From contig NZ_WBKT01000006.1 in the NCBI RefSeq assembly GCF_008868175.1, positions 1 to 64,000 of the forward strand: DNA of 64,000 bases. Reading direction: 5' to 3'. The translations under genes were made by a program, and so were the position numbers. The DNA comes from Micromonospora sp. AMSO31t (lineage in GTDB: Bacteria; Actinomycetota; Actinomycetes; Mycobacteriales; Micromonosporaceae). The notes below the pieces were generated by a model. It was not told the DNA's origin. It searched no databases and saw only the letters and a list, made by a program, of their open reading frames with translations. Each line of letters starts with the position of its first letter. The first letter of the stretch is position 1. Below, piece after piece: positions 54,262-63,451 of the stretch.

Positions 54262-55134
54262 ATGCAGTTCCCTCACATGGCAGCCCGCGACGCCGTGACC
54301 CTCGCGCTATCCGAGGATGCAGCCGCCGATGACGTCACCACTCGATGGAGCGTCGCGCCGCGACAATGGGCGACGGCAGTCATCATCACCCGCCAACCGG
54401 GCCTGGCCGCCGGTGTGCCTCTGGCCTCCGAGGTCTACGCCCGTATCGGCGGCGAAACACAGGTCGACGAATCAGTACCCGACGGCACGCGACTTGAGGC
54501 CGGCGACGTCCTAGCGAGCATTTCCGGCCCCGCGCACCAGATCATCACCGGCGAACGGACGGTACTGAATTTCCTCCAGCGCCTGTGCGGCATCGCCACA
54601 CTCACCGATCGGTACGTGGCCGCCGTGCGCGATCTGCCTGTCCGCGTCCTGGATACCCGCAAGACCGCCCCTGGACTTCGGCTGCTGGACAAGTACGCGG
54701 TCGCCGCGGGCGGCGGGCACAACCATCGGCTGGACCTCGGCGCGATGGTGCTGCTCAAGGAGAACCACATCGCCGCCGCAGGCGGCGTCACCGCCGCCAT
54801 CGACAACGTCCGCAAGAACATGGCGTCGGAGGGCAAGACCATGCCCATCGAAGTAGAGGTGGCCACGATCGCCCAAGCCCGTGAGGCGCTGCGCGCCGAG
54901 CCGTCATGGATCATGCTCGACAACATGACCGTGCCGCAGCTGGCCGAAGCCGGCCGCCTTCGACGCGAACTGGCCCCCGACTCCGACATCAGGCTGGAGG
55001 CCTCGGGCACGATCACCCTGGACAACTTGCGCGCCGTCGCGGAAACCGGTGTCGACGCCATCTCCGTCGGCTCGCTGACCCACAGCGCACCCGCCATGGA
55101 CCTGAGCATGCTTCTGAGCATCACCCGATCTTGA
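54262..55134 (+). CDS. nadC: Nicotinate-nucleotide pyrophosphorylase (carboxylating)
   Basis: A 290-residue quinolinate phosphoribosyltransferase, joining quinolinate and PRPP in NAD synthesis. The signature LDTRKTAPGLRLLDKYAVAA (~131-150), HNHRLDLGAMVLLKENHIAA (~155), IEVEVATIAQA and WIMLDNM with the C-terminal LEASGTITLDNLRAVAETGV are all present. nadA and nadB are not nearby, which is unusual. A DUF1330 gene follows by 17 bases on the same strand. Confidence 0.92.
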   Translation: MQFPHMAARDAVTLALSEDAAADDVTTRWSVAPRQWATAVIITRQPGLAAGVPLASEVYARIGGETQVDESVPDGTRLEAGDVLASISGPAHQIITGERTVLNFLQRLCGIATLTDRYVAAVRDLPVRVLDTRKTAPGLRLLDKYAVAAGGGHNHRLDLGAMVLLKENHIAAAGGVTAAIDNVRKNMASEGKTMPIEVEVATIAQAREALRAEPSWIMLDNMTVPQLAEAGRLRRELAPDSDIRLEASGTITLDNLRAVAETGVDAISVGSLTHSAPAMDLSMLLSITRS

Positions 55135-55151
55135 CAAAAACTGGAGGTTCC

Positions 55152-55445
55152 GTGGCCAAGGGCTACTGGGTCAGCGTCTACCGCACCATTTCCGACCCTG
55201 AGAAGCTGGCTGCCTACAACAAGCTGGCCGGCCTGGCCGTCCGGGCCGGGGGAGGCCGGACCCTCGTCCGTGGCGGTCGGGTCGTCGCGCATGACGCCGG
55301 AATCGCCGAGCGCACCGTCCTGGTCGAGTTCGACAGCTTCGAGCAGGCCGTCGCGGCGCACGAGAGTGCGGCCTACCAGGAGGCGCTGGTCGCCCTCTCC
55401 GACGGCGTAGAGCGCGACTTCCGCATCGTCGAAGGCATCGACTGA
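55152..55445 (+). CDS. DUF1330 protein
   Basis: A 97-residue dimeric alpha-beta barrel-type protein: GYWVSVYRTISDPEKLAAYN, then GGRTLVRGGRVVAHD, RTVLVEFDSFEQAVAAHES and YQEALVALSDGVERDFRIVEG. GTG 55152 follows CTGGAGGTTCC. The fold is shared with monooxygenase-like and stress proteins; no catalytic role is known for the family. It is co-oriented with nadC. Confidence 0.85.
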   Translation: MAKGYWVSVYRTISDPEKLAAYNKLAGLAVRAGGGRTLVRGGRVVAHDAGIAERTVLVEFDSFEQAVAAHESAAYQEALVALSDGVERDFRIVEGID

Positions 55446-55545
55446 CCAAGGGCTCAGTCGGCGACCTGCCCGGCGTCCAGCTCCCACAGGCACCGCACGG
55501 CAGGAGCGCCACGCGGGCGTCTGGGTCTGCCGGAGGAAGTCTTCC

Positions 55546-56970
55546 TCACTCAGCTGGCGGCGGATCGTTCTCCGTCGGGCAGGAAGTTGCCAGCGCGCCG
55601 AGGGTGAGGGGAGAGGAGACGGGGCGTTCGGCGAAGCCGGAGGTGCCGGAGGGCTCTTGACCGAGGATGCAGCTGACGGCGTAGCCGCAGGTGCGTGCCT
55701 GGCAGTAACCCATGCCGACCCGGGTGAGCATCTTCGCCGACCGGCCGTCGTGCCCGACGAGGTCCTGCTGCATGGACCGCAGTGCCCCGAACGGAACCTC
55801 CTCGCAGCGGCAGACGGTCGTGTCGTCGGACAACCGGTCCACCCAGCCAGGCGGCACCGGGTGGGACCGGTGCATCGCCTGCGCGAAGCGGCGGAGCGCC
55901 GCCCGCGAGCGGCGCAGCCGTGGTGCGACCGACGAGGCGCCCGCCGCGACGGCACCGGCGATCTGGCCTTCCACCGTCGCCAGCGCGGCGCCGCCCACGC
56001 CGCAGGCTTCGCCCGCGACGAAGACGCCCTCGACCGATGAGCGCTGCTCGTCGTCGACCTCGCACACCAGCGACCCGTCGACATCCACGCGCGTCGCACA
56101 GCCGAGCGCCAGTGGCAGCTCCAGTTGCGGGGTGAAACCCCACCCCACGGCCAGCACGTCGACGGCGACGGTGCGCTCAGTTCCGGGTACCACCCGTCCC
56201 TGGTGGTCCAACCGCATGGTGGTGACCCGTTCCACGGCGTCCGTGCCGTGGGCGGAGACCACGACGGACCGGGCGCGGACCGGGATGCGGTGCCGCGCCA
56301 GCACCCGGGCGTAGCCGGCGCCCTCACCGAGCTTGCCGACGTTACGGATCACGGCGCCGAGCTCGCTCAGCCACGCCGGCGGGGAGGCGGCCTCGTGAAC
56401 ACCCACGACGCGCGCACCCGACTCGGCCAGGCCGGCCGCGACCGGAAGCAGGAAGGGGCCGGTTCCGGCCACCAGCACCCGCTGTCCGGCAACGACGCCG
56501 TGACCCTTGAGCAGAGCCTGCACACCCCCCGCCGTCATCACGCCCGGAAGATCCCAACCGCGGAACGGGATCTGACGGTCGTACGCCCCCGGGGCCAGGA
56601 CGAGCCGGCGGCTGTGCAGCTCGACGGCCTGTTCGCCGCCACCGGTCCGGTCGACCAGGTGCACGACGAAGCCGCGCCGGTCGCGGGTGACCGTCCACAC
56701 GTGGTGCTGGAAGAACTGGGCAACGGCCGGGAGTCCGGCCACGAGACGGTGGTAGGTCGCCAGGTCGTGATGAAGGTGGGCCACCTCGGCGGCGCTCACG
56801 CCGTGCTCGCTGGGTGCCGGGTGGCGCCAGTACTGGCCGCCGGGCGCCACACCGGCGTCCACGATGGCCGTGCGCGCGCCGGCGCGGGTGGCGCTGGTCG
56901 CGGCGGCCAGCCCGGCCGGCCCGGCGCCGACCACGAGCACGTCGAACCTCCGCTCAGACTTCGAGGTCAC
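55546..56970 (-). CDS. lhpE: FAD/NAD(P)-dependent oxidoreductase subunit, D-hydroxyproline dehydrogenase type
   Basis: A 474-residue flavoprotein of the hydrogen-cyanide-synthase-B/opine-oxidase-A type. It has an FAD dinucleotide fold at the N-terminus (DVLVVGAGPAGLAAATSA) and a second nucleotide fold (VLVAGTGPFLLPVAAGLAES). A C-terminal BFD-like [2Fe-2S] segment, TTVCRCEEVPFGAL ... GMGYCQARTCGYAV, carries four cysteines. GTG 56970 overlaps the (2Fe-2S) gene by 17 bases. With the next two genes it should form a heterotrimeric D-hydroxyproline dehydrogenase. Confidence 0.85.
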   Translation of the reverse strand: MTSKSERRFDVLVVGAGPAGLAAATSATRAGARTAIVDAGVAPGGQYWRHPAPSEHGVSAAEVAHLHHDLATYHRLVAGLPAVAQFFQHHVWTVTRDRRGFVVHLVDRTGGGEQAVELHSRRLVLAPGAYDRQIPFRGWDLPGVMTAGGVQALLKGHGVVAGQRVLVAGTGPFLLPVAAGLAESGARVVGVHEAASPPAWLSELGAVIRNVGKLGEGAGYARVLARHRIPVRARSVVVSAHGTDAVERVTTMRLDHQGRVVPGTERTVAVDVLAVGWGFTPQLELPLALGCATRVDVDGSLVCEVDDEQRSSVEGVFVAGEACGVGGAALATVEGQIAGAVAAGASSVAPRLRRSRAALRRFAQAMHRSHPVPPGWVDRLSDDTTVCRCEEVPFGALRSMQQDLVGHDGRSAKMLTRVGMGYCQARTCGYAVSCILGQEPSGTSGFAERPVSSPLTLGALATSCPTENDPPPAE

Positions 56971-57229
56971 CGTGACCGGTTCCTTCCTGCGTGCTGACCT
57001 CCATGCCCGGCTCGGCGAGCCGGAGGCAGGCGCGTTCGTTCGGGCGCCCGTCGACGACGATGAGGCAGTCGAAGCACACGCCGATACCGCAGAACAACCC
57101 CCGCGGGCGGCCGGCGCCTCGGGTGCTGCGCCACGACCGCACCCCGACCGCGGTCAACGCGGCGCCCACGCTCTGCCCGGGCCGGAAGGGGATCTGGCTG
57201 CCGTCGAAGGAGAAGTGTGGCTGGCTCAT
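56954..57229 (-). CDS. lhpF: (2Fe-2S)-binding subunit of the D-hydroxyproline dehydrogenase
   Basis: A 91-residue ferredoxin-like protein: PFRPGQSVGAALTAVGVRSW, then RGLFCGIGVCFDCLIVVDGR and ERACL, giving the C-x4-C-x2-C ... C plant-type [2Fe-2S] pattern used in opine/hydroxyproline dehydrogenases. Its ATG overlaps the stop of the flavoprotein gene before it (ATGA, 57226-57229). Confidence 0.87.
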   Translation of the reverse strand: MSQPHFSFDGSQIPFRPGQSVGAALTAVGVRSWRSTRGAGRPRGLFCGIGVCFDCLIVVDGRPNERACLRLAEPGMEVSTQEGTGHGDLEV

Positions 57230-58377
57230 CCTGTGGTCACCTGCGCGAACCTCGATGGCGCGAACGCCGAGGGGTCGATGTCCGGCTGACCGTCGGTCAG
57301 CATCTGGCTGATCAGCCTGCCGGTCGCCGGGGCGAGACCGATCCCGGCGCCCTCGTGCCCGCAGGCGTGGAACATCCCGCGGACCCGGGGGTCCGCACCG
57401 ATGACCGGCAGGTGGTCCGGGCAGTACGGGCGGAACCCGTGGTAGGTCCGCATCAGCCTCACGTCGGCGAGGAAGGGGAAGAGGCGTACCGCCAGCGCGG
57501 CCAGCCGCCGCAGCACCTCCACGGACATGGTGTCGTCGAACCCCACCCGCTCCCGGCTCGCGCCGATGAGCACCGTTCCGCCCTGGGTGCCTTCGACGAC
57601 GGTGGACGTCTCCAGCCCGGCGACGTCGGACGCGACGTTCTCGACGTAGTCGGCGGAGTACACCTTGTGCCGGACCACCCGGGGCAGCGGCTCGGTCACC
57701 AGGATGAACCCGCGGCGGGGGAGGATCGGGATCGGCGCGCCGAGCCGCTCGCCGACCTGACCACCCCAGGTTCCGGCGGCGTTGACGACCGCGTCGGTGG
57801 GATACCTGCCGGTGCGCGTCCGGACCGCCGTGACGCGCCCGTCCGGACCCCGTTCGGCCGCCACGACCTCCTCGCCGCAGGCCACCGTGGCGCCGAGGGA
57901 CCGGGCCGCGGCGAGGAGTGACACCGCCGCACGTACCGGCTGTACCTGCATGTCCTGGGGGTAGAGGACTCCAGCGGGCAGGTCCGGGGCGAGGTTCGGC
58001 TCGTGGTCGTGGAGCTGGTCCGCGCTCACCGCGACCGTCTCCACGCCGGTGGCCCGTTGCCCCTCGGCGAACCGGGTCAGTGCTGCGGCACCCGGATCCG
58101 AGGTGGCCACGACCAGGCCACCCTTCTCTTCGAGTTCGAACGGGTCGGGGCCGAACTCGGCGGCCAGTTCCCGCCAGCGCGTACGGGATGCCAGAGCCAG
58201 GTTCAGTTCGGGGCCGGGCTCCTTGTCCGAGACGAGGATGTTGCCCTCACCGCGGCTGGTGGTGCCGCCGGCCAGGTTTCCCCGTTCGAGGACGGTCACC
58301 GACAGTCCCTCGCGCGCGGCGTAGTAGGCGCAGGCGGCCCCCACGATGCCCGCACCGACGATGACCACGTCAGGCAT
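57226..58377 (-). CDS. lhpB: FAD-dependent D-hydroxyproline dehydrogenase catalytic (beta) subunit
   Basis: A 383-residue D-amino-acid oxidase-like flavoprotein. The FAD motif is VVIVGAGIVGAACAYYAARE (4-23), followed by NLAGGTTSRGEGNILVSDKE. The C-terminal substrate region contains RPYCPDHLPVIGADP and GHEGAGIGLAPATGRLISQ. Context (epimerase, deaminase and ALDH in the same operon) supports oxidation of cis-4-hydroxy-D-proline; a general D-amino-acid or sarcosine oxidase is the alternative. It overlaps both neighbours. Confidence 0.87.
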   Translation of the reverse strand: MPDVVIVGAGIVGAACAYYAAREGLSVTVLERGNLAGGTTSRGEGNILVSDKEPGPELNLALASRTRWRELAAEFGPDPFELEEKGGLVVATSDPGAAALTRFAEGQRATGVETVAVSADQLHDHEPNLAPDLPAGVLYPQDMQVQPVRAAVSLLAAARSLGATVACGEEVVAAERGPDGRVTAVRTRTGRYPTDAVVNAAGTWGGQVGERLGAPIPILPRRGFILVTEPLPRVVRHKVYSADYVENVASDVAGLETSTVVEGTQGGTVLIGASRERVGFDDTMSVEVLRRLAALAVRLFPFLADVRLMRTYHGFRPYCPDHLPVIGADPRVRGMFHACGHEGAGIGLAPATGRLISQMLTDGQPDIDPSAFAPSRFAQVTTG

Positions 58378-59305
58378 GCCGTCTCTCCGTCCAGCGCTGG
58401 TGGGCCAGATCGGCCACCACGAGGTCCTGCCAGCCCATGCCGACGCTCTTGAAGACCGACGAACCGGTGGTGGGTGTCAGGTGTACCGCGTCGCGAAGCT
58501 CGATGAGGCTGTCCTCGCGGACGACGCCGGCGCGTACGGCCTGGATGATGTCGCCAGCTTCGCACAGGGCGACGCCGTGGGACTCGACCACCACCCGTTC
58601 GGCAGAGCTGATCGTCGCGTCGTCGAGTTCACGGGCGTCCGGCTCGTGGGAGCCCACCGCGACGACACAAGTTCCCGGGCGCAACCGGCGGCCGTCGAAG
58701 AGCGGCTGGCGGGCGGTGGTGGCGCATACCACCACGTCCGCGTCCGCGACGTCGGTGTGGCTGCCCACGCGCACGTGCAGACCGCTGTCCCGGACCCTGG
58801 CCGCCAGGGCCGCCGCGCGGTCGGGGTCCCGGCCGACCACCGTGACCCTGTCGAGGGGGCGAATGGCTCGCAGCGCCTCCACATGCCCCCACGCCTGGGG
58901 GCCGGAGCCGAACACGACCAGGTGTCGCGCCTCGCGCGCGGCGAGGTGGTCCATCGCGACCGCGGAGACGGAGGGGGTTCGCAACGTCGTCAGGGTTGTG
59001 CCGTCCAGCAGCGCCACCGGCGCCAGCGTGACCCGGTCGTAGAGCACGTACAGCGCCTGGACGCGTGGGAGCCCGCGGTCAGCGTTGCCCGGAGCCACCG
59101 TGCTCAGCTTCACTCCCACGACGGCCGCGGTCTCGGCGGGCATCAGGAGCAGATGTCCGTGCTCCACGTCGTGGATGGAGCGCTGCAGGGACGCCTGCGG
59201 GTCGAGCCCGCCGGACAGGGCCTTCGCCAGTGCGGCGACGGCATCGGCGAACGGCACCAGGCCGAAGATGTCAGCCTCGTCGAGGTACGGCAGTGCCGCG
59301 GTCAT
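58370..59305 (-). CDS. Ornithine cyclodeaminase/mu-crystallin family, probable Delta1-pyrroline-2-carboxylate reductase
   Basis: A 311-residue NAD(P)-binding enzyme. The Rossmann motif is LVVFGSGPQAWGHVEALRA (~120), followed by VTVVGRDPDRAAALAARV. ATG 59305 overlaps the stop of the aconitase-X small subunit (ATGA). In hydroxyproline clusters this family reduces Delta1-pyrroline-2-carboxylate, the product of 3-hydroxyproline dehydratase, to L-proline. That assignment here rests on the adjacent dehydratase genes. Confidence 0.87.
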   Translation of the reverse strand: MTAALPYLDEADIFGLVPFADAVAALAKALSGGLDPQASLQRSIHDVEHGHLLLMPAETAAVVGVKLSTVAPGNADRGLPRVQALYVLYDRVTLAPVALLDGTTLTTLRTPSVSAVAMDHLAAREARHLVVFGSGPQAWGHVEALRAIRPLDRVTVVGRDPDRAAALAARVRDSGLHVRVGSHTDVADADVVVCATTARQPLFDGRRLRPGTCVVAVGSHEPDARELDDATISSAERVVVESHGVALCEAGDIIQAVRAGVVREDSLIELRDAVHLTPTTGSSVFKSVGMGWQDLVVADLAHQRWTERRHA

Positions 59306-59754
59306 CGGCTTGTCGCAATCACGCTCGCCGCGAGGGGTGCGGTGTGGGCAAGGACGGCGGCTCGGGTGCCGGTGTGCAGTCGTGCCAGGTCGTCGTGGGC
59401 GAGCTGCACGATGGGCAGCGTGGTGCCGTAGATCTCGGCGGCGACGAGGGCCCCGATCACCAGGATCGCGTCGCACTCGGCCAGGAGAAGGGCCGCCGGC
59501 GCATGCCCCGACCGGATCAGCTCCGCGAGCACGGCCGTCGAGGAGCTGGAGCCGCGCCCGGCCCGCATCGCGAGGACCTGCCCGGCGACCGTGGAGCCGC
59601 GTTGCGGATGGTGGGCGTCGACGATCACTCCGCGCGGGTCGACCCCGCCCCAGAACGAGAGCGGTTCGTCGAGCGTGAGCACGACGCCGTTCGCCTGTCC
59701 CGGGTGGAGGGAGCGGCCGGACAGTGTCACCGGGTCATCCCCACAGCCGCTCAT
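59302..59754 (-). CDS. Aconitase X small (swivelling) subunit, cis-3-hydroxy-L-proline dehydratase
   Basis: A 150-residue DUF126-type protein: PLSFWGGVDPRGVIVDAHHP, then RGSSSSTAVLAELIRSGHAP and ILVIGALVAAEIYGTTLPIV. It is the mobile domain of aconitase X, separate from the large subunit in bacteria. ATG 59754 is preferred to an upstream start and overlaps the large-subunit gene by 20 bases. Confidence 0.86.
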   Translation of the reverse strand: MSGCGDDPVTLSGRSLHPGQANGVVLTLDEPLSFWGGVDPRGVIVDAHHPQRGSTVAGQVLAMRAGRGSSSSTAVLAELIRSGHAPAALLLAECDAILVIGALVAAEIYGTTLPIVQLAHDDLARLHTGTRAAVLAHTAPLAASVIATSR

Positions 59755-61021
59755 CGCGCACCACCGTCCCGGCTCTCGCCGAGGCGACACACTCGGCCAG
59801 GCTTCCCAATACGGTGTCGATGCCGAGGTTCGCCGGCGCGTACCAGGCCCACTTGCCCGAGTTCGTCATCACGGTGCGGATCCCGTCGTTCAGCACGGGC
59901 GTGACGTACGTGCACGTGTCGGTGAGGATGCGGCCTCCCGCATCGCGCACGGTGTCGGCGTACCCGCGTGCCTCCGCCTGGGCCAGCACGGCCCGGCTGG
60001 TCGACACGAACACGTCAACCGACGAGCTGAACGACGGGCCGGCCCGCAACTCGCGCGCCAGCGCCGCGAACTCGGACAGCGAGAAGTGCGGGGTGCCGAG
60101 GCTGACCGCGTCGAGTGACGTCGTGGCGGCGGTGCTCAACCGCTCGCGCGCTCGCCTGAGGTCGTGTGCCGTCACCGGCACGGTGGTGGCCTCGGGCGCG
60201 AGCACCGCGTCCAGCGTCGGTGCCTCCGGTGTCATCCCCACGACGTGGAACAGCGCGACGCCGCCGGCGGACGCGGCGGTCGCGCCGAGCGCCTTGACCC
60301 GGTCCTCGGTGACCCCGCCGTCGTTCAGGTCGCCCGGCAGGCCGGTGAGCGCCGCGACCCGGGTTCCGGCGAATTCGCCGAGCAGCGCCCCGATCGCGGG
60401 CCAGGCGACGTCGTCGTCGAGCAGCGCGGCGGGGACCGCCGAGAAGTCGAGCACCAGCGCGGCGGCGCGGTTTCGCGTCAGGTGCAGGCCGGAGTAGGGG
60501 ACCCGGCCGGCAACGCCGGCGGCGATGTCGATGAAGTCGCCGTACCGGTCCGTGCGCGCCCCGAGTACCGAGTTGACGAAGGCGATGGCGTTCGACTCCG
60601 CCCACGCCACGTGGCTGCCTTCTGTCGGGCGGTGGCCGGACTGGTACGGCGCGCACGACCAGATCGGCTCGCAGCCGAGCGCCACGTGCGCGTCCATGAG
60701 GCGCCGGCCGTTCTCGGCCACCTCGGGGTCGGCGCGTACCAGTCCGGGATGCAGGAGGTCGAGCGAGCCGACGTTGAGCGTCGTGCGCACCCGCACCCGG
60801 GCGCCGAGGGAGACCAGCCGCTCGGTGAACTCCAGCCCTGCCACGCCGTGGTAGAGGCAGCCATCGGCGTGCGCCGACTCGATCGGCACCAGTCGTTCGG
60901 CCCCGTTCGCGCGCGCGACCCCGACGATCAGACGCATGCACATCGCGGTGGCCGGGCCCTGCTCTCCGGCCAGCATCGACTGTTCCTCGGCCGTGAGGAC
61001 CAGGCCGTCGTCGCCGGGCAT
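59735..61021 (-). CDS. Aconitase X large subunit, cis-3-hydroxy-L-proline dehydratase
   Basis: A 428-residue dehydratase. Features of the AcnX catalytic domain include PIESAHADGCLYHGVAGLEF, CEPIWSCAPYQSGHRPTEGS, WAESNAIAFVNSVLGARTDR and, near the end, LTDTCTYVTPVL and MTNSGKWAWYAP. Cysteines in these blocks bind the iron-sulfur cluster in characterised relatives. ATG 61021 overlaps the ALDH stop (ATGA); a long upstream open frame is a shadow of that ALDH gene. Confidence 0.88.
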   Translation of the reverse strand: MPGDDGLVLTAEEQSMLAGEQGPATAMCMRLIVGVARANGAERLVPIESAHADGCLYHGVAGLEFTERLVSLGARVRVRTTLNVGSLDLLHPGLVRADPEVAENGRRLMDAHVALGCEPIWSCAPYQSGHRPTEGSHVAWAESNAIAFVNSVLGARTDRYGDFIDIAAGVAGRVPYSGLHLTRNRAAALVLDFSAVPAALLDDDVAWPAIGALLGEFAGTRVAALTGLPGDLNDGGVTEDRVKALGATAASAGGVALFHVVGMTPEAPTLDAVLAPEATTVPVTAHDLRRARERLSTAATTSLDAVSLGTPHFSLSEFAALARELRAGPSFSSSVDVFVSTSRAVLAQAEARGYADTVRDAGGRILTDTCTYVTPVLNDGIRTVMTNSGKWAWYAPANLGIDTVLGSLAECVASARAGTVVRDERLWG

Positions 61022-62442
61022 CAGGCTCCTTCGCCCGGGGCCAGCGTCACGGTGTGGAGCGAGGTGAAGAAGTCCTGCGCGGCCTTGCCCTGCTCGCGGC
61101 CGCCGACACTGGATGCCTTCTCGCCGCCGAACGGCAGGTAGAAGTCGACCCCGGTGGTCGGTGCGTTGACCTTCACCAGGCCGGCGGCCAACGCGTCCGC
61201 CGTCGCGAGCGCGGCGGTGAGATCGCGCGTGTACACGCCGGCGGCCAGTCCCTGCGGAACATCGTTGGCCACCGCCACCGCCTCCTGGAGCGTAGGCACC
61301 GCCTGCAGGGTGGCGATCGGCCCGAACACCTCGTCGCACGAGAGCGGGTGGCCGGCGGGGACGTCCTCGAGCAGGGTCGGGCGGACGAACCAGCCGGGGT
61401 CGTCGGTCGCCACGCCGCCGGTCAGGAGACGGGCCCCGGCCGCGGTCGCGCTGCCGGCGGCGGCCAGCACCCTGTCCCGGGCGGCTTCGTTGATGACCGG
61501 CCCCACCGCGGTCGTCGCCTGCGCCGGGTCGCCGAACCCCAGCGCCTCGATCGCCGCGACGAGGGCGTCACGCATCGGCGCGACGTCCCCGACGACGATC
61601 ACCCGCTTGGTCGCCGTGCACTTCTGGCCCGCGAATCCCATCGCGGCCGCGGCGAGTTGCCTGGCGGTGGACTCCACGTCGGCGTCGGGCAGGACGATCG
61701 CCGGGTTCTGGCCGCCCATCTCCGCCTGTACCCGAACCCCGCGGGCCGCGGCCGAGCGCACCACGTCGCCACCGACCGCCGTGGACCCGGTGAACGACAC
61801 CACGTCGGCCTCGGCCACGATCGCCCGGCCGGTGTCGCCGTCGCCGGGAAGGACCGTGAACAGTCCCTCGGGCAGCACCTCGTCGAGCAGGGCGGCCAGC
61901 CGCAGCGCTGTGGCCGTGGCGTCCGGCGACGGCTTGAGCGCCACGGCGTTGCCGAACGCCAGTGCCGGTGCGGCCTTCCACAGCGGGATGGCGATGGGGA
62001 AGTTCCACGGGGCGACGAGCCCGGCGACGCCGAGCGGTCGCCGCCGGGTGAAGAGCAGGCCGAGGGCCGACGGCTCGTGCATCGCGCCCACCGGGTCGTA
62101 CACCTGCTGGGCGTAGTAGCGGAGGATGGCCACCGCCCGAGCCACCTCGCCGCGCGCTTCGCCGAGGGGCTTGCCGACCTCGCGAACCGCCAGTCGGCTC
62201 AGTTCGTCGGATGCTGCCGCCACCGCGTCGGCAGCGTCGGACAGGGCCTGCGCCCGGGCGGCCGCGGGGCCGCGCCCCCACTGGGCCTGCGCCGCGCGAG
62301 CGCGGGCAAACGCCTTCGCCACCTCGTCGGCGGTGGTCACGGGTGCCTCGGCGACGAGGTCCTCGGGTGCGTGCGGTGAGTAGCTCTTGATCACGAAGGC
62401 TCCCTCAGCATCGGTACGTGGGCCGGGTGGGGACGAGGTCAC
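61021..62442 (-). CDS. lhpG: Aldehyde dehydrogenase, probable 2-oxoglutarate semialdehyde dehydrogenase
   Basis: A 473-residue NAD(P)-dependent aldehyde dehydrogenase: VAPWNFPIAIPLWKAAPALA (~145), FTGSTAVGGDVV, the catalytic Glu in QAEMGGQNPAIV (~245) and the catalytic Cys in GFAGQKCTATKR (~280). In hydroxyproline catabolism this step oxidises 2-oxoglutarate semialdehyde to 2-oxoglutarate. GTG 62442 starts two bases after the epimerase stop. Confidence 0.9.
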   Translation of the reverse strand: MTSSPPGPRTDAEGAFVIKSYSPHAPEDLVAEAPVTTADEVAKAFARARAAQAQWGRGPAAARAQALSDAADAVAAASDELSRLAVREVGKPLGEARGEVARAVAILRYYAQQVYDPVGAMHEPSALGLLFTRRRPLGVAGLVAPWNFPIAIPLWKAAPALAFGNAVALKPSPDATATALRLAALLDEVLPEGLFTVLPGDGDTGRAIVAEADVVSFTGSTAVGGDVVRSAAARGVRVQAEMGGQNPAIVLPDADVESTARQLAAAAMGFAGQKCTATKRVIVVGDVAPMRDALVAAIEALGFGDPAQATTAVGPVINEAARDRVLAAAGSATAAGARLLTGGVATDDPGWFVRPTLLEDVPAGHPLSCDEVFGPIATLQAVPTLQEAVAVANDVPQGLAAGVYTRDLTAALATADALAAGLVKVNAPTTGVDFYLPFGGEKASSVGGREQGKAAQDFFTSLHTVTLAPGEGA

Positions 62443-62443
62443 G

Positions 62444-63448
62444 TCACAGCAGGAAACCCGCCGGGAACGGGTCGTCCGGATCGAGGAAGTACTGTGCCGT
62501 GCCGGTCAGCCAGGCGCGCCCGGTGATGGTCGGCACCACTGCGGTGACGCCGCCGGCGAGCCGGGTCTCCTCGACGAGCCGGCCGACGAAGCGCGTCCCG
62601 ATGAAGGACTCGTTGACGAAGTCGACGTCCAACGCCAGCTCGCCACGCGCGTGCAGCTGCGCCATGCGGGCGCTCGTGCCGGTACCGCACGGGCTCCGGT
62701 CGAACCAACCCGGGTGGATGGCCATCGCGTGGCGCGAATGCCGGGCGTCCGAGCCGGGAGCGATGAGCTGTACGTGGTGACATCCGCTGATGTCGGGGTC
62801 GTCGACGTGGACCGGGCGGTCCTGTTCGTTGATCGCTTCCATGATCGCCAGCCCGGCGTCCAGCAGTGCCTGCCTGTGTCCCCGGTCGAACGGCAGGCCG
62901 AGGTCGTCGAGGTGGACCATGGCGTAGAAGTTGCCGCCGTAGGCGAGGTCGTAGCGGACCGTCCCGAAACCGGGCACCTCGACCGTCGCGTCCAACTGCT
63001 GCGAGTAGGACGGTACGTTGCGGATCGTGACCGCCCTGGCCGCGCCGTCGGAGACGGCGACCTCCGCGACCACGAGGCCGGCGGGCGTGTCCAGGCGGAT
63101 CGTCGTGACCGGCTCGGTCACCTCCACCATGCCGGTTTCCACCAGCACGGTGGCGACCCCGATGGTGCCGTGTCCGCACATTGGCAGGCAGCCGGACACC
63201 TCGATGTAGAGCACGCCCCAGTCGGCGTCGGGCCGCGTCGGCGGCTGCAGGATCGCTCCGGACATGGCGGAGTGCCCGCGTGGCTCGTACATCAGCAGGG
63301 TGCGCAGGTCATCGCTGTTGTCGAGGAACCAGCGCCGGCGCTCCATCATGGTGGCGCCGGGCAGTGGTGCCACGCCGCCCGTGATGACCCTGGTCGGCAT
63401 GCCCTCGGTGTGCGAGTCGACGGCGTGCAGTAGTCGGCGGGCCCGCAT
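62444..63448 (-). CDS. lhpA: 4-hydroxyproline 2-epimerase (proline racemase family)
   Basis: A 334-residue cofactor-independent epimerase. The two catalytic cysteines appear in GCLPMCGHGTIGVATVLVE (~88) and RSPCGTGTSARMAQLHARG (~252). Both are Cys, as in proline racemase and hydroxyproline epimerase, unlike the dehydratases with Ser or Thr. It would convert trans-4-hydroxy-L-proline into cis-4-hydroxy-D-proline, the substrate of the flavoprotein trio downstream. Three bases separate it from the deaminase stop. Confidence 0.92.
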   Translation of the reverse strand: MRARRLLHAVDSHTEGMPTRVITGGVAPLPGATMMERRRWFLDNSDDLRTLLMYEPRGHSAMSGAILQPPTRPDADWGVLYIEVSGCLPMCGHGTIGVATVLVETGMVEVTEPVTTIRLDTPAGLVVAEVAVSDGAARAVTIRNVPSYSQQLDATVEVPGFGTVRYDLAYGGNFYAMVHLDDLGLPFDRGHRQALLDAGLAIMEAINEQDRPVHVDDPDISGCHHVQLIAPGSDARHSRHAMAIHPGWFDRSPCGTGTSARMAQLHARGELALDVDFVNESFIGTRFVGRLVEETRLAGGVTAVVPTITGRAWLTGTAQYFLDPDDPFPAGFLL

Positions 63449-63451
63449 GGC

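Noticed and set aside
53010-54263. 417-residue minus-strand frame opposite the MFS gene
   Set aside because: Low-complexity antisense of a membrane-protein gene; no domain seen.
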